The position numbers were made by a program, and so were the translations under genes. Shown here piece after piece: positions 14,613-22,514 of a stretch of DNA of 64,000 bases. Below the pieces are notes generated by a model. That model ran no database searches, had not been told where the DNA came from, and saw nothing but the letters and a program-made list of their open reading frames with translations. Source of the stretch: Flavobacteriales bacterium (GTDB taxonomy: Bacteria > Bacteroidota > Bacteroidia > Flavobacteriales_F > PHOS-HE28); NCBI GenBank assembly GCA_016699575.1, contig CP064979.1, positions 3,162,001 through 3,226,000 on the forward strand, read 5' to 3'. The stretch's first letter is position 1. Each line of letters starts with the position of its first letter.

Positions 14613-14743
14613 TGCTGGCGCGCTTCACTCGAAGGCTCGCTCGCTATGACGCACGCACCAAAGTCGTCACAGCCGCTAAGGTCGCTGGCTCGCACTACGT
14701 CATCGCGAGACCTTCATAGGTCGAAGCGATCCAGGTGCCAGCA
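14613..14743. repeat. Inverted pair of palindromic elements between convergent genes
   Basis: The segment starts with TGCTGGC and ends with GCCAGCA. Inside, the plus strand begins CTGGCGCGCTTC...CTCGCTATGACG, and the minus strand from the other end begins CTGGATCGCTTC...CTCGCGATGACG, so two versions of one palindromic element face each other. The motif belongs to the CTGGATTGCTTCG...CGCAATGACG family of dispersed repeats. It fills the gap between two convergent genes and could act as a bidirectional terminator. Confidence 0.65.
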
Positions 14744-14772
14744 AGGAGCTGCACTGCTCGAACGCTCAACCA

Positions 14773-15441
14773 CTACTTCTTCGCACCGGCCTTCTCCGCC
14801 TTCTTCTTCGCGTAGGCCTCGTTCATGCCCTTCACCATCACATCGCTGACGTTGAGCAAGGGGTTGCCCGGCCATACCTGTCCGCCCGGCTGCATCATGA
14901 TCACATAGTCGAAACCGGCGGTCTTGTTGTACTCCTCCAGGTAGTCCTTCAGTGAGGTGGTCATCTCTTCCATGATGCGCATCTCCAAGCGCTCCACCTC
15001 CTCGGCGGTCTGCGCGCCCAATTGCTTCAATTCATAGTCGAGTTCCTGCAAACGCATCATGTCCTTCTCCTGCTCGGCCTTGGTGCTGTACGTCTGGTCT
15101 TTCGACATCAGTGCATCGGCTTCCGCCTGGGCATCGCGCTGCCGCTTCATCAAGGTGTTCTGCTTGCGGCTCACCTCGCTCTCGTAGTGGGCGCGCTGGT
15201 CCTTGATCAACTCCAAGTGCTTCTCCAAGCTGTCCAGTTCGAAATAGGCGATGCGTGCATTGGCGGGCAGACCGGTCGCGGGCATATCGTCCGAGCTCAC
15301 CACTTCCAAACCCGTGCTGTCACTGCCACTAACAGTTGTCGAAGAGCTTGTCTTGGACGAACGGCCCGTCATCAAGTAGACCACAAGTGCCGTCAACAGA
15401 GCGTTCCAGATGATGAGCAGGATGGAGGTGTTCTTCGACAT
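14773..15441 (-). CDS. OmpH/Skp-like periplasmic chaperone family protein
   Basis: 222 residues. An N-terminal signal or anchor helix (ILLIIWNALLTALVVYLM) is followed by a Ser/Thr linker. The OmpH/Skp domain starts near ARIAYFELDSLEKHLE, and a long charged coiled coil (SEVSRKQNTLMKRQRDAQ) follows. A C-terminal strand has FDYVIMMQPGGQVWPGNPLL, the usual end of the domain. Skp-type proteins hold unfolded outer-membrane proteins in the periplasm. The uncleaved-looking anchor and Ser/Thr linker differ from free Skp. Promoter box TACCTTCG lies 20 bases upstream. Confidence 0.85.
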   Translation of the reverse strand: MSKNTSILLIIWNALLTALVVYLMTGRSSKTSSSTTVSGSDSTGLEVVSSDDMPATGLPANARIAYFELDSLEKHLELIKDQRAHYESEVSRKQNTLMKRQRDAQAEADALMSKDQTYSTKAEQEKDMMRLQELDYELKQLGAQTAEEVERLEMRIMEEMTTSLKDYLEEYNKTAGFDYVIMMQPGGQVWPGNPLLNVSDVMVKGMNEAYAKKKAEKAGAKK

Positions 15442-15460
15442 GGGCGGGGTTTGAAGGCGG

Positions 15461-15468
15461 CGAAGGTA
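15461..15468 (-). promoter_or_regulatory. -7 box for the OmpH-like gene (TACCTTCG)
   Basis: TACCTTCG on the minus strand lies 20 bases before the ATG at 15441, immediately downstream of a long palindrome at 15477-15550. Confidence 0.45.
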
Positions 15469-15476
15469 TTGATGCC

Positions 15477-15550
15477 TTCACGCAGAGACGCGGAGAGCGC
15501 GGAGCTCGCAACCTCCTCGGTCTCCGCGTCCCCCGCGTCTCTGCGTGAGG
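15477..15550. repeat. Long imperfect palindrome (CACGCAGAGACGCGG family)
   Basis: The left arm CTTCACGCAGAGACGCGGAG and the right arm CTCCGCG...CGTCTCTGCGTGAGG pair over nearly 28 bases around a 17-base centre. It fills the gap between two minus-strand genes, directly upstream of a promoter box. Palindromes with the core ACGCAGAGACGCGGAG are dispersed in several bacterial genomes. It may end transcription of the T9SS cargo gene. Confidence 0.7.
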
Positions 15551-15559
15551 TCTGTATTC

Positions 15560-17680
15560 CTACCGCGCGATCACCACCCGCTCCGTGCGCGCAGCATCCG
15601 CCGCCATCAGCATCAGCGAATAGGCGCCCGGTGCAAGCGTGGCCACGTCCACGTTCACCGCGCCGTTGACCACGAGCAATTGCTCCAGTACCACTTTGCC
15701 GTTCACGTCCACCAAGCGAAGCGTGAGATCACCGGCGGGAAGTCCTAAGATGGTCAATCGGTCGTTGGCGGGCACAGGCATCACGGTTAGCTGGGCGGCG
15801 TTCAATTCGTTAACGCCCACGAACCCGTTAATGCTCACGCACACCGTGTCGTTGGTCGCATCAGCATCGCCGGCGTAGGTGGGCCACGCGCAGATGTCGC
15901 CTGTTTCCGTTTCGGCAGGAGTGAACATCTGCGAGAAGGTGAAGAGCGAGCTATCGCCCGGCGCGAGCGCAGGACCGGTGTAGTTCTGGGTCACCGCCGG
16001 GTCGCTCTCGTATTGGTAGCTCATCGGGAAGTTGTTCATCGTTTGGTTGCCGAGGTTCTTCACCCAAGCGCGCACGCTCACGGGGCTGCCCACGTCGATG
16101 CCATCGATGAGGCCGAAGAAGCCCGTACAGCCCAGGTCGTACACGGGTGGTTGCACGGCTTGTAGGCCGAGGTGGAAGTCGAACAATGTGCGATCGCGGT
16201 ACTCGGCCCACACGTTGTCCAGGCACTCGTAGCTGCGGAGGCTTATCGGCAGCTGCGGGTCCTGCGCGATGTTGATGTTGGCACCGCCCATGTACCACTG
16301 CACATACAGTCCGCCATCGTTGAGTGTGATGGGGTTGGCCAGCGGGATCACCTTATCCCCAGCGGTTGCGTTCGCCGGTGGAACGAACACACTGTCGAGG
16401 AGCGTGCCGGGACCACCGTTCGGGCCGTCGTCATCGTACACGCGCATGTAGAAACCGACAAGCCCCGCGTTGCTGGCGATGCGGCAGGTGGTTGCGTTGA
16501 AGTAGATCGGGTACCACGGTGGAACAATGTGTGTTCCCACGCCACCATTGCCGCCGTTCCAACCGATTCCGATGCCGTCATCGGCGGGACCGGCCCAATC
16601 GAGGTTGATGGTCGCGAGGGTGGTGTCATACACCTGAAGCTCCTGCACCCGGATGTTGTTGCTGCCCACCAGTTCGTTCGGAATACCGCTCAGCTCAGCG
16701 CGGTAGCTGTACGTGCCAGCAGGGTTCGGGGTGAATGCCGCGCTGTACGTGATGGTAGTATCGATGCCCGGCTGCAGCAAGCTGATGCCTTGCGATGAAC
16801 TGGCTACCACCTGGCCCAGCGTGTTGATGACGCTGATGTCCGTGGCGAACGGCCCCACATCGACGTTGCCGGTGTTGCGGTAGTTGGCGGTGAGCGGGAA
16901 GTCCGGACCATAGCGCTTCAGCATGAGGCCGGCCGTGGTTTCCTCGGTGTTCCATTCAACACTGGCGTCGGGCACTTGTAGGAGTGGCACGGCCGGGTTG
17001 TAGTAGCGGATGGCATGGCCTGCTACGGGATATTGGTCGGCGCTGTGCGCGAGGCCGATGTCACCCGTGATGCTCTCGATGCCCAGGCTCAGGTCGTTGT
17101 TCTGGGTGAAGCCCTGCTGGTCCTGTATCTGCACGGTGATGGTGCTGTCCTGTTTGTTGAGGATCACCTGGAAGGTGTTGCTGCCCGTATAGCTCGGCGG
17201 CAGAGGGCTCCAGAACGGTACGTTGATCCAGCTCACGACGGTCACCGTCACATCGTCGTAGAGGTAGCACTGTGCCGGGTTGCCCGCACCGAAGAAGTTG
17301 AGGTCGGCCATCATGCAGGCCACGTAGTCGTTGGCGCCGCCAGCTTGCGGTATGAGCGGGAACAGCGAGGCGATGTTCACGCTATTGAAGGCGATGTAGC
17401 CGTTGCTGCCGATCCAGATCTTCTTGGGTGCGTACCAATAGAAGGGCATGTTGGTCTGCATCACGAAAGGACCCACCACGTTGTCGTCCGCAAGACCGGT
17501 CACAGGCGTGCCGATCTGCGTGATGTCGAACCAGTTGTACACCGGACCGCCGGGCTCGTTGCTGTCCTTCCAGGTATAGCCGTAGGTGTCGGGGCCGCCC
17601 TGCAGCGCATGCGCCGCGGTGAGGGCCGAGAAGGTGAGGACGCTGCAAACGGTTCGGAGCAGGGTTGGGGTTCTCATCAT
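15560..17680 (-). CDS. Secreted protein with T9SS type A sorting domain
   Basis: 706 residues with signal peptide (LLRTVCSVLTFSALTAAHA). The first 250 residues form a beta-sandwich region seen in many Bacteroidota cargos (GGPVYNWFDITQIGTPV, WIGSNGYIAFNS). CARDB/Ig-like modules follow (LTANYRNTGNVDVGPF, VSVRAWVKNLGNQTMNN). The last 80 residues are a T9SS C-terminal domain (VMPVPANDRLTILGLPAGD ... LAPGAYSLML ... RVVIAR). PorU would cleave this domain at the cell surface. No catalytic site recognised. The frame extends upstream to 17776, but the MMRTP start with signal peptide and the TACATTCG box at 17702-17709 fix the start. Confidence 0.87.
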   Translation of the reverse strand: MMRTPTLLRTVCSVLTFSALTAAHALQGGPDTYGYTWKDSNEPGGPVYNWFDITQIGTPVTGLADDNVVGPFVMQTNMPFYWYAPKKIWIGSNGYIAFNSVNIASLFPLIPQAGGANDYVACMMADLNFFGAGNPAQCYLYDDVTVTVVSWINVPFWSPLPPSYTGSNTFQVILNKQDSTITVQIQDQQGFTQNNDLSLGIESITGDIGLAHSADQYPVAGHAIRYYNPAVPLLQVPDASVEWNTEETTAGLMLKRYGPDFPLTANYRNTGNVDVGPFATDISVINTLGQVVASSSQGISLLQPGIDTTITYSAAFTPNPAGTYSYRAELSGIPNELVGSNNIRVQELQVYDTTLATINLDWAGPADDGIGIGWNGGNGGVGTHIVPPWYPIYFNATTCRIASNAGLVGFYMRVYDDDGPNGGPGTLLDSVFVPPANATAGDKVIPLANPITLNDGGLYVQWYMGGANINIAQDPQLPISLRSYECLDNVWAEYRDRTLFDFHLGLQAVQPPVYDLGCTGFFGLIDGIDVGSPVSVRAWVKNLGNQTMNNFPMSYQYESDPAVTQNYTGPALAPGDSSLFTFSQMFTPAETETGDICAWPTYAGDADATNDTVCVSINGFVGVNELNAAQLTVMPVPANDRLTILGLPAGDLTLRLVDVNGKVVLEQLLVVNGAVNVDVATLAPGAYSLMLMAADAARTERVVIAR

Positions 17681-17701
17681 CGCAACGGATATTGGTCGTT
17701 C

Positions 17702-17709
17702 CGAATGTA
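17702..17709 (-). promoter_or_regulatory. -7 box for the T9SS cargo (TACATTCG)
   Basis: TACATTCG lies 21 bases before the ATG at 17680 on the minus strand. Confidence 0.45.
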
Positions 17710-17799
17710 TGCGGAGAGAACACAACAAGCCGTATTCCATTGCTGAAAACCCCGGCCGACCGTCCTGCCTGAGCACACTTCTTTCCTGACCTTCGCGCC

Positions 17800-18723
17800 A
17801 TGACGAACATTGCCATAGCCGTGCACGGTGGGGCGGGCACCATACCGCGCGAGAGCATGTCGCCCGAACGGGAGAAGGAGTACCGTGCGGGATTGGAGCT
17901 CGCCGTGCGCCGCGGCTATGCCATGCTCAAGGAAGGCGGCACTGCCATGGACGCCGTGGAAGTCGCTGTGGTGGCCCTGGAGGATTGTCCGCTCTTCAAC
18001 GCCGGGCGCGGTGCCGTCTTCACGGCGGACGGCACGCACGAGTTGGATGCCAGCATCATGGACGGCAGCAACCTGGCCGCCGGTGCCGTGGCCTGTGTGC
18101 ACAACGTCAAGAACCCCATCGTGCTCGCGCGCCGTGTGATGCTCCACAGTCCGCATGTGCTACTGAGCGGGCGCGGTGCCTTCGAGTTCGCGCACCAGCA
18201 GCGCGTGGAACTGGAGGATGATGAGTACTTCTTTGATCGCTTTCGCTATGATCAGTGGCAGGATGTGAAAGGCACCGAGGTCGTGCAGCTCGATCACAGC
18301 GACGGCAAGAAGTTCGGTACGGTGGGGGCAGTGGCCCTTGATACCCACGGGCACTTGGCCGCGGCCACCAGCACGGGCGGCATGACGAACAAACGCTTCG
18401 GCCGCATTGGCGACAGTCCCGTGATAGGGAGTGGCACTTACGCCAACGACCGCACCTGCGCCATCAGCTGCACGGGGCATGGCGAGAGTTTCCTGCGCGC
18501 GGTGGTGGCGCACGACGTGCACTGCCTCATGGACTACAAAGGCCTATCGCTCTCCGAGGCCGTGCGCACCGTGGTGCACGACAAGCTGCCACCGCTCGAC
18601 GGCGACGGGGGCCTCATCGCCATCGACCGCAGCGGGAACGTGGTGCTCGACTTCAACTGCAGCGGCATGTACCGCGCGCACGCCCTTGCTGACGGTCTTG
18701 TCCACTCCGCCATCTGGCGCTGA
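17800..18723 (+). CDS. Isoaspartyl peptidase / L-asparaginase (Ntn hydrolase)
   Basis: 307 residues, normal for the plant-type asparaginase family. The N-terminus reads VHGGAGTIPRE, followed by NAGRGAVFTADGTHELDAS, the conserved alpha-chain motif. Self-cleavage should occur at Gly173-Thr174 (KKFGTVGAVALD), leaving Thr as the nucleophile. The beta chain has TSTGGMTNKRFGRIGDSPVIG and the CTGHGE motif. It hydrolyses isoaspartyl dipeptides and asparagine. No signal peptide, so it is cytoplasmic. First plus-strand gene after a divergent pair with the T9SS cargo. Confidence 0.93.
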   Translation: MTNIAIAVHGGAGTIPRESMSPEREKEYRAGLELAVRRGYAMLKEGGTAMDAVEVAVVALEDCPLFNAGRGAVFTADGTHELDASIMDGSNLAAGAVACVHNVKNPIVLARRVMLHSPHVLLSGRGAFEFAHQQRVELEDDEYFFDRFRYDQWQDVKGTEVVQLDHSDGKKFGTVGAVALDTHGHLAAATSTGGMTNKRFGRIGDSPVIGSGTYANDRTCAISCTGHGESFLRAVVAHDVHCLMDYKGLSLSEAVRTVVHDKLPPLDGDGGLIAIDRSGNVVLDFNCSGMYRAHALADGLVHSAIWR

Positions 18724-18816
18724 GCGTTCTTTTCACGGAAGTCAGTGCGATCTTGAATTGCCACACCCTCGAGGCATCAACGTTGCATTGGGCGTTCGGT
18801 GCGCGACATTTGGACC

Positions 18817-19248
18817 ATGCGATCAGTGACCCTTGCCCTGTTGATGTGGATCGTTTGCCGGGCCGCTGCACAAGGCACAGCCACCTTGGAAGTGGAAGTG
18901 ACGCTCAACAAAGCCGCGGGTGGGCAGCTTATGCTGATGCTCTGCCCTGACAGCGCCAGTTACGAGGCTGAAGAAGGTTGCCACTTGCAGAAAGCCGATG
19001 CCGTCGGCACTGTGGTGAAGTTGGCGTTCACCGGGTTGAAGCCGGGGACCTACGCGTTGCGGGCTGTTCACGACATCAATGCCAACGGCGATATCGACGT
19101 GAACAAGCTGGGCTTGCCGATCGAGCCGTTCGCTTTCAGTAACGATGCGATGGGCCGTATGGGCCCACCTGGTTTCAACGAGGCGACTTTCGCGGTCCGT
19201 GCCGGTGCGAACTCCATCAAGGTGAAGATGCGTGGAGGCTCGAAGTAG
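18817..19248 (+). CDS. DUF2141-domain exported protein
   Basis: 143 residues with signal peptide (MRSVTLALLMWIVCRAAAQ) and one DUF2141 domain: GQLMLMLCPDSASYE, LAFTGLKPGTYALRAVHDIN and the acidic loop NANGDIDVNKLGLPIEPFAFS. The DxNxNGxxD-like loop is the family's hallmark and looks like a calcium-type loop. Function unknown. An earlier ATG at 18799 would put extra charged residues before the signal. GACATTTG just upstream may be its -7 box. Confidence 0.82.
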   Translation: MRSVTLALLMWIVCRAAAQGTATLEVEVTLNKAAGGQLMLMLCPDSASYEAEEGCHLQKADAVGTVVKLAFTGLKPGTYALRAVHDINANGDIDVNKLGLPIEPFAFSNDAMGRMGPPGFNEATFAVRAGANSIKVKMRGGSK

Positions 19249-19253
19249 GCGGC

Positions 19254-19949
19254 TCAAGGCCGCGTGCTTCGGATCACTTCGGACTGCACGGCCTGGCGCT
19301 GGGCCAGGTACCGTTGGTAGACGGCACTGTACCCGGCCCGGTTATCGATGGTCTCGCCGTAGCGCCCCATGATCGTGAGCAGCGCATCGGTGGCTTCCCG
19401 CAAGCCATTCTGTCCGCCGCTGAGCGCCGTGATCACGTCTGCGCATCCGCTGGTCACCGCGTGCTTCACGAAGAACTCACCTGCCTGGCCCCGCATAAGG
19501 ATACGCAGCCCGCAACGCGCCGCGACGGGAAGGTCGATGGCATCATCGAAGAAGAACGCCACTTCTTCGTCGCGCAGCCGGTGCTTCTTCAGGAAGGCAT
19601 CGAAGGCCTCGCGCTTGTCGATGAAGCCCATGTAGAGCCCGTGCAGCTTCTCACGTTGCGCAAAGCGCTCAGCATGGGGGTTGTGCTGACCGGTGATGAT
19701 GCCGGCGAACGGTAGCTGCTCCTTGTTCTGCAACCACAGGCCGAATCGGAGCATGTTCACACCCATGCTGCCCACCTCGCTGAAGGGGCTGCCGCCTTCC
19801 AGGTCTTTCCACCCGTCGTTGAACACGCCGTCCCAGTCGAAGAGCACGGCGCGCACTGCGGAAAGGCGCTCCACCATTTCCGGTTGCCCGAGCAGGACTT
19901 CAGTGCCCAGCTCCAGGAAAGGGTCGCGGTCGATGGGATGCTGGTGCAT
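19254..19949 (-). CDS. HAD-superfamily phosphatase, KdsC-like
   Basis: 231 residues. The HAD nucleophile motif is VLFDWDGVFNDG (DxDG), motif II is GIITGQHN, and a Lys and an acidic pair lie in FFFDDAIDLPVAARCG. The layout without a cap domain resembles Kdo-8-phosphate phosphatase (KdsC), which normally has DVDGV and ITGR. Its place next to kdsA on the same strand supports a role in Kdo synthesis, but the motifs are divergent and a nucleotide or other sugar phosphatase is possible. It precedes no other gene and ends 5 bases from the convergent DUF2141 gene. Confidence 0.72.
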   Translation of the reverse strand: MHQHPIDRDPFLELGTEVLLGQPEMVERLSAVRAVLFDWDGVFNDGWKDLEGGSPFSEVGSMGVNMLRFGLWLQNKEQLPFAGIITGQHNPHAERFAQREKLHGLYMGFIDKREAFDAFLKKHRLRDEEVAFFFDDAIDLPVAARCGLRILMRGQAGEFFVKHAVTSGCADVITALSGGQNGLREATDALLTIMGRYGETIDNRAGYSAVYQRYLAQRQAVQSEVIRSTRP

Positions 19950-19955
19950 GGCCCG

Positions 19956-20978
19956 TCAGCCCGCTATCGCCTTCATCAGGTCCTGGATGTCGAGCATGCC
20001 GAGCTGCTTGCCGTTCTCACTCACGCTCAACGTGTCCACCTTGTGCTCCTTGAATGCCTTCTGGGCCTCGTCGAGCAGGGCTTCAGGGCTGATGGTGAAG
20101 GGCGCGTTGAACTTCAGCGTGCCGAGCTTCTTCGCCAGGAACTTGTTGCCTTCTTTCTCCAGACCACGGCGCAAACCACCGTCGGTAAAGACACCAACGT
20201 TCTTGCCTTTGGCGTCCGTGACCATCACCGCACCGAAGCCATGCTTGGTCATCTCCACCAGAGCTTCGCTCACTGTGGCGCTGTCCTTCACGGTCGGGTT
20301 GGTACGCGTGAGCACGTCCTTCACCTTCATGGTGATGAGGCGCGTGTCCACGTAGAACTGCTTGGTGCCGATGGCCGTGAAGTGGTTGTCGGTGAGCTGT
20401 TTCATCAGCTTCCAAGGCACGGTGATGGTGTGCACACCGAGTTCCACGGCGTTGCGCACGTGCTCCACGGTGCGCACGCTGCTGAACATGATCTTGGTGT
20501 TGTACCCGTAGTAGTTCACGGCGTCAACGCACTGCTTCACCAAGCTGAGCGCATCATGGCCTTGGTCCTGCAAGCGACCGACCAACGGGCACACGTACGA
20601 GGCTCCGGCTTGCATGGCCATGTAGGCCTGCTGCAGCGTGTACACCAAGTGCACGTTCACCATGATGCCTTCGTTGCGCAGCATCTTGCAGGCGCGCAGG
20701 CCCTCCAGGCTCACGGGGATCTTGAAGACGGTGGTCTCCTTCTTCAGGCCCATCTTCAGCTGGCGCTTGGCCTCCTTCACCACCTCCTCGGCGGTCTCGC
20801 CCAGGGCCTCCACCTGCAGGATGGGGACCTTCTTGGCGAGGTCGAGGATCATCTTGTCGATGTTGGTGACCCCGCCCCGGTGCATGAAGGTGGGCGTGGT
20901 GGTGAGGCCGGTGAGGAATCCGAGCTTGAAGGCTTCGTCGATCTCCTTGATGTCGGCGCTGTCGAGGTAGAGCTCCAT
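19956..20978 (-). CDS. Transaldolase/fructose-6-phosphate aldolase fused to a CBS pair
   Basis: 340 residues. Residues 1-215 are a complete small transaldolase/FSA barrel. MELYLDSADIKEIDEAF is the classic start, TGLTTTPT is the conserved first loop, and Lys86 in TVFKIPVSLEGLRA is the Schiff-base lysine. A CBS pair follows from about 222: VKDVLTRTNPTVKDSATVSE ... GFGAVMVTDAKGKNVGVFTD GGLRRGLE, then a second CBS ending LGMLDIQDLMKAIA. This CBS pair resembles the one at the end of arabinose-5-phosphate isomerase (KdsD). The gene lies between kdsA and a KdsC-like phosphatase. The fusion may put sugar-phosphate aldol chemistry under nucleotide control in Kdo supply; this is inference. FSA and transaldolase activities cannot be separated by eye. 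Confidence 0.85.
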   Translation of the reverse strand: MELYLDSADIKEIDEAFKLGFLTGLTTTPTFMHRGGVTNIDKMILDLAKKVPILQVEALGETAEEVVKEAKRQLKMGLKKETTVFKIPVSLEGLRACKMLRNEGIMVNVHLVYTLQQAYMAMQAGASYVCPLVGRLQDQGHDALSLVKQCVDAVNYYGYNTKIMFSSVRTVEHVRNAVELGVHTITVPWKLMKQLTDNHFTAIGTKQFYVDTRLITMKVKDVLTRTNPTVKDSATVSEALVEMTKHGFGAVMVTDAKGKNVGVFTDGGLRRGLEKEGNKFLAKKLGTLKFNAPFTISPEALLDEAQKAFKEHKVDTLSVSENGKQLGMLDIQDLMKAIAG

Positions 20979-21029
20979 TGGAAAAACTGAAAGGTGAAAG
21001 TGGAAAAATGAAAGGCCTGACGCGCGGGC

Positions 21030-21875
21030 CTATGCAGTTACTGGTGTTTGGCGGTGCTTCAATTCCACGGCGTGGAGATCGAGCAGGGGCTTGAGGAATT
21101 CCTCCAGGTCGTACACGCCGAGCTGGCTGGCCGCGTCGCAGAGCGCTTTGCTCGGGTCGGGATGCGTTTCAATGAACACACCGTCCACGCCTGCGGCCAC
21201 GCCGGCACGGGCGATGGTGGGCATCACATCGCGGTTGCCGCCGCGCGGGTCGGCACTGGGGATGCCGTACTTGCGGATGCTGTGCGTAATGTCGAAGACC
21301 ACCGGATAGCCGGTTCTGCGCATGTGGTAGAACGCGCGGGGATCGACGATCAGGTCGTTGTAGCCGAAGGTGTAGCCGCGCTCGGTGAGGATGATCTTGT
21401 CGTTGCCGACGCTCTTGCACTTCTCGGCCGGCTTGATCATGTTGTCCGGTGCCAGGAATTGCGCGTGCTTCAGGTTGATCACCGCGCCGGTCCTCGCGGC
21501 CTCGGTCACCAAGGTGGTCTGCATCACCAAGTAGGCCGGGATCTGCAGCACGTCCACAACTTCCGCGGCGGGCTTGGCCTGGCTGGGGTAGTGGATGTCG
21601 GTGAGGATGGGGAAGCCGAAGTCCTTCTTGATGCGCGCGAGCACTTTCAATCCTTCATCCAGGCCGGGACCTTGATAGAAGTCCACGCTGCTGCGGTTGT
21701 CCTTGGTGAAGCTGCTCTTGTAGATCACGGGCACCTTCATGCGCTCGCTCACCTCCTTGAGCTTCTCGGCGGTGCGCAGCATCACGTCCTCGGTCTCGAT
21801 CACACAGGGACCGGAGATGAGGAAGAGCTGGTCGCTGCCGCACTTGATGTTGCCGACGTTGATGATCCTGGTCAT
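21030..21875 (-). CDS. kdsA: 3-deoxy-8-phosphooctulonate (Kdo-8-P) synthase
   Basis: 281 residues, full length. It condenses phosphoenolpyruvate with arabinose-5-phosphate. The motif FLISGPCVIE places Cys at the position used as a metal ligand in metal-dependent KdsA. KSSFTKDNRSS, LTDIHYPSQ, NLKHAQFLAP and VFDITHSIRK are the conserved substrate-site blocks. It begins 15 bases after the FAH hydrolase gene, and a TAAGTTTG box overlaps that gene's stop codon, so it has its own promoter. Downstream are the transaldolase-CBS fusion and a KdsC-like phosphatase, giving a Kdo-type group. Confidence 0.95.
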   Translation of the reverse strand: MTRIINVGNIKCGSDQLFLISGPCVIETEDVMLRTAEKLKEVSERMKVPVIYKSSFTKDNRSSVDFYQGPGLDEGLKVLARIKKDFGFPILTDIHYPSQAKPAAEVVDVLQIPAYLVMQTTLVTEAARTGAVINLKHAQFLAPDNMIKPAEKCKSVGNDKIILTERGYTFGYNDLIVDPRAFYHMRRTGYPVVFDITHSIRKYGIPSADPRGGNRDVMPTIARAGVAAGVDGVFIETHPDPSKALCDAASQLGVYDLEEFLKPLLDLHAVELKHRQTPVTA

Positions 21876-21885
21876 GATTGGGGCG

Positions 21886-21893
21886 CAAACTTA
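21886..21893 (-). promoter_or_regulatory. -7 box for kdsA (TAAGTTTG)
   Basis: TAAGTTTG is a perfect match to the Bacteroidota -7 consensus TAnnTTTG, 11 bases before the kdsA ATG. Its first three bases are the TAA stop of the upstream gene. Confidence 0.6.
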
Positions 21894-22511
21894 CCCTTTC
21901 GCCACGGCCACGTTCAGCAAGCGCTTGCCGTCCATGTATCCTTCCAGGGTATCACCCGGCTCGACCGGTCCCACGCCTGCAGGAGTGCCCGTGTAAAGCA
22001 GGTCACCGGGCTCCAAGGTCATGTAGCGCGATACATAGCTGATCAGTTCAGCCACCGGGAAGATCATGTCCCGCGTGCGGCCTTCCTGCACGGTCTGTCC
22101 GTTGCGGTTCAGTTCGATCGTGTGGGTGAGGAGGTCCATACCGGCTGCGAGAGGCAGCGCCACATCGCCCACCACCGCACTGCCATCGAACGCTTTGGCC
22201 TTTTCCCAAGGCAGCCCTTTGGCCTTCATTTCATCCTGAACAGTCCGGGCGGTCAGGTCGAGGCCGAGGGTGTACCAGCCCACGAAGCCTAACGCCATGT
22301 TCGCCGGTATGTCCTTGCCGTAGCCGTCGATGGCCACCACCACTTCAAGCTCGTGATGTATGACGCCAAGGTTCGTGGGGAGCTTCAAGTCCTTGCCGGG
22401 ATAGACAACCGCCGTCTCCGGCTTCAGGAAGAACACCGGCTCTGAAGGCACCGCATTGCCGAGTTCCATGGCATGGTCGGCATAGTTGCGGCCGATACAG
22501 ATCACCTTCAT
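21891..22511 (-). CDS. Fumarylacetoacetate hydrolase-family protein
   Basis: 206 residues, the short YcgM/FAHD1 type. It starts MKVICIGRNYADHAMELG, and EPVFFLKPETAVVYPG and the HHELEVVVAI metal site (His-x-Glu-x-Glu) follow. LLTHTIELNRNG and DLLYTGTPAGVGPVEPGD complete the fold. Relatives are acylpyruvate hydrolases or oxaloacetate decarboxylases. The substrate is unknown. It starts 3 bases after the exonuclease gene, so the two are likely one transcript. Confidence 0.9.
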   Translation of the reverse strand: MKVICIGRNYADHAMELGNAVPSEPVFFLKPETAVVYPGKDLKLPTNLGVIHHELEVVVAIDGYGKDIPANMALGFVGWYTLGLDLTARTVQDEMKAKGLPWEKAKAFDGSAVVGDVALPLAAGMDLLTHTIELNRNGQTVQEGRTRDMIFPVAELISYVSRYMTLEPGDLLYTGTPAGVGPVEPGDTLEGYMDGKRLLNVAVAKG

Positions 22512-22514
22512 GGT

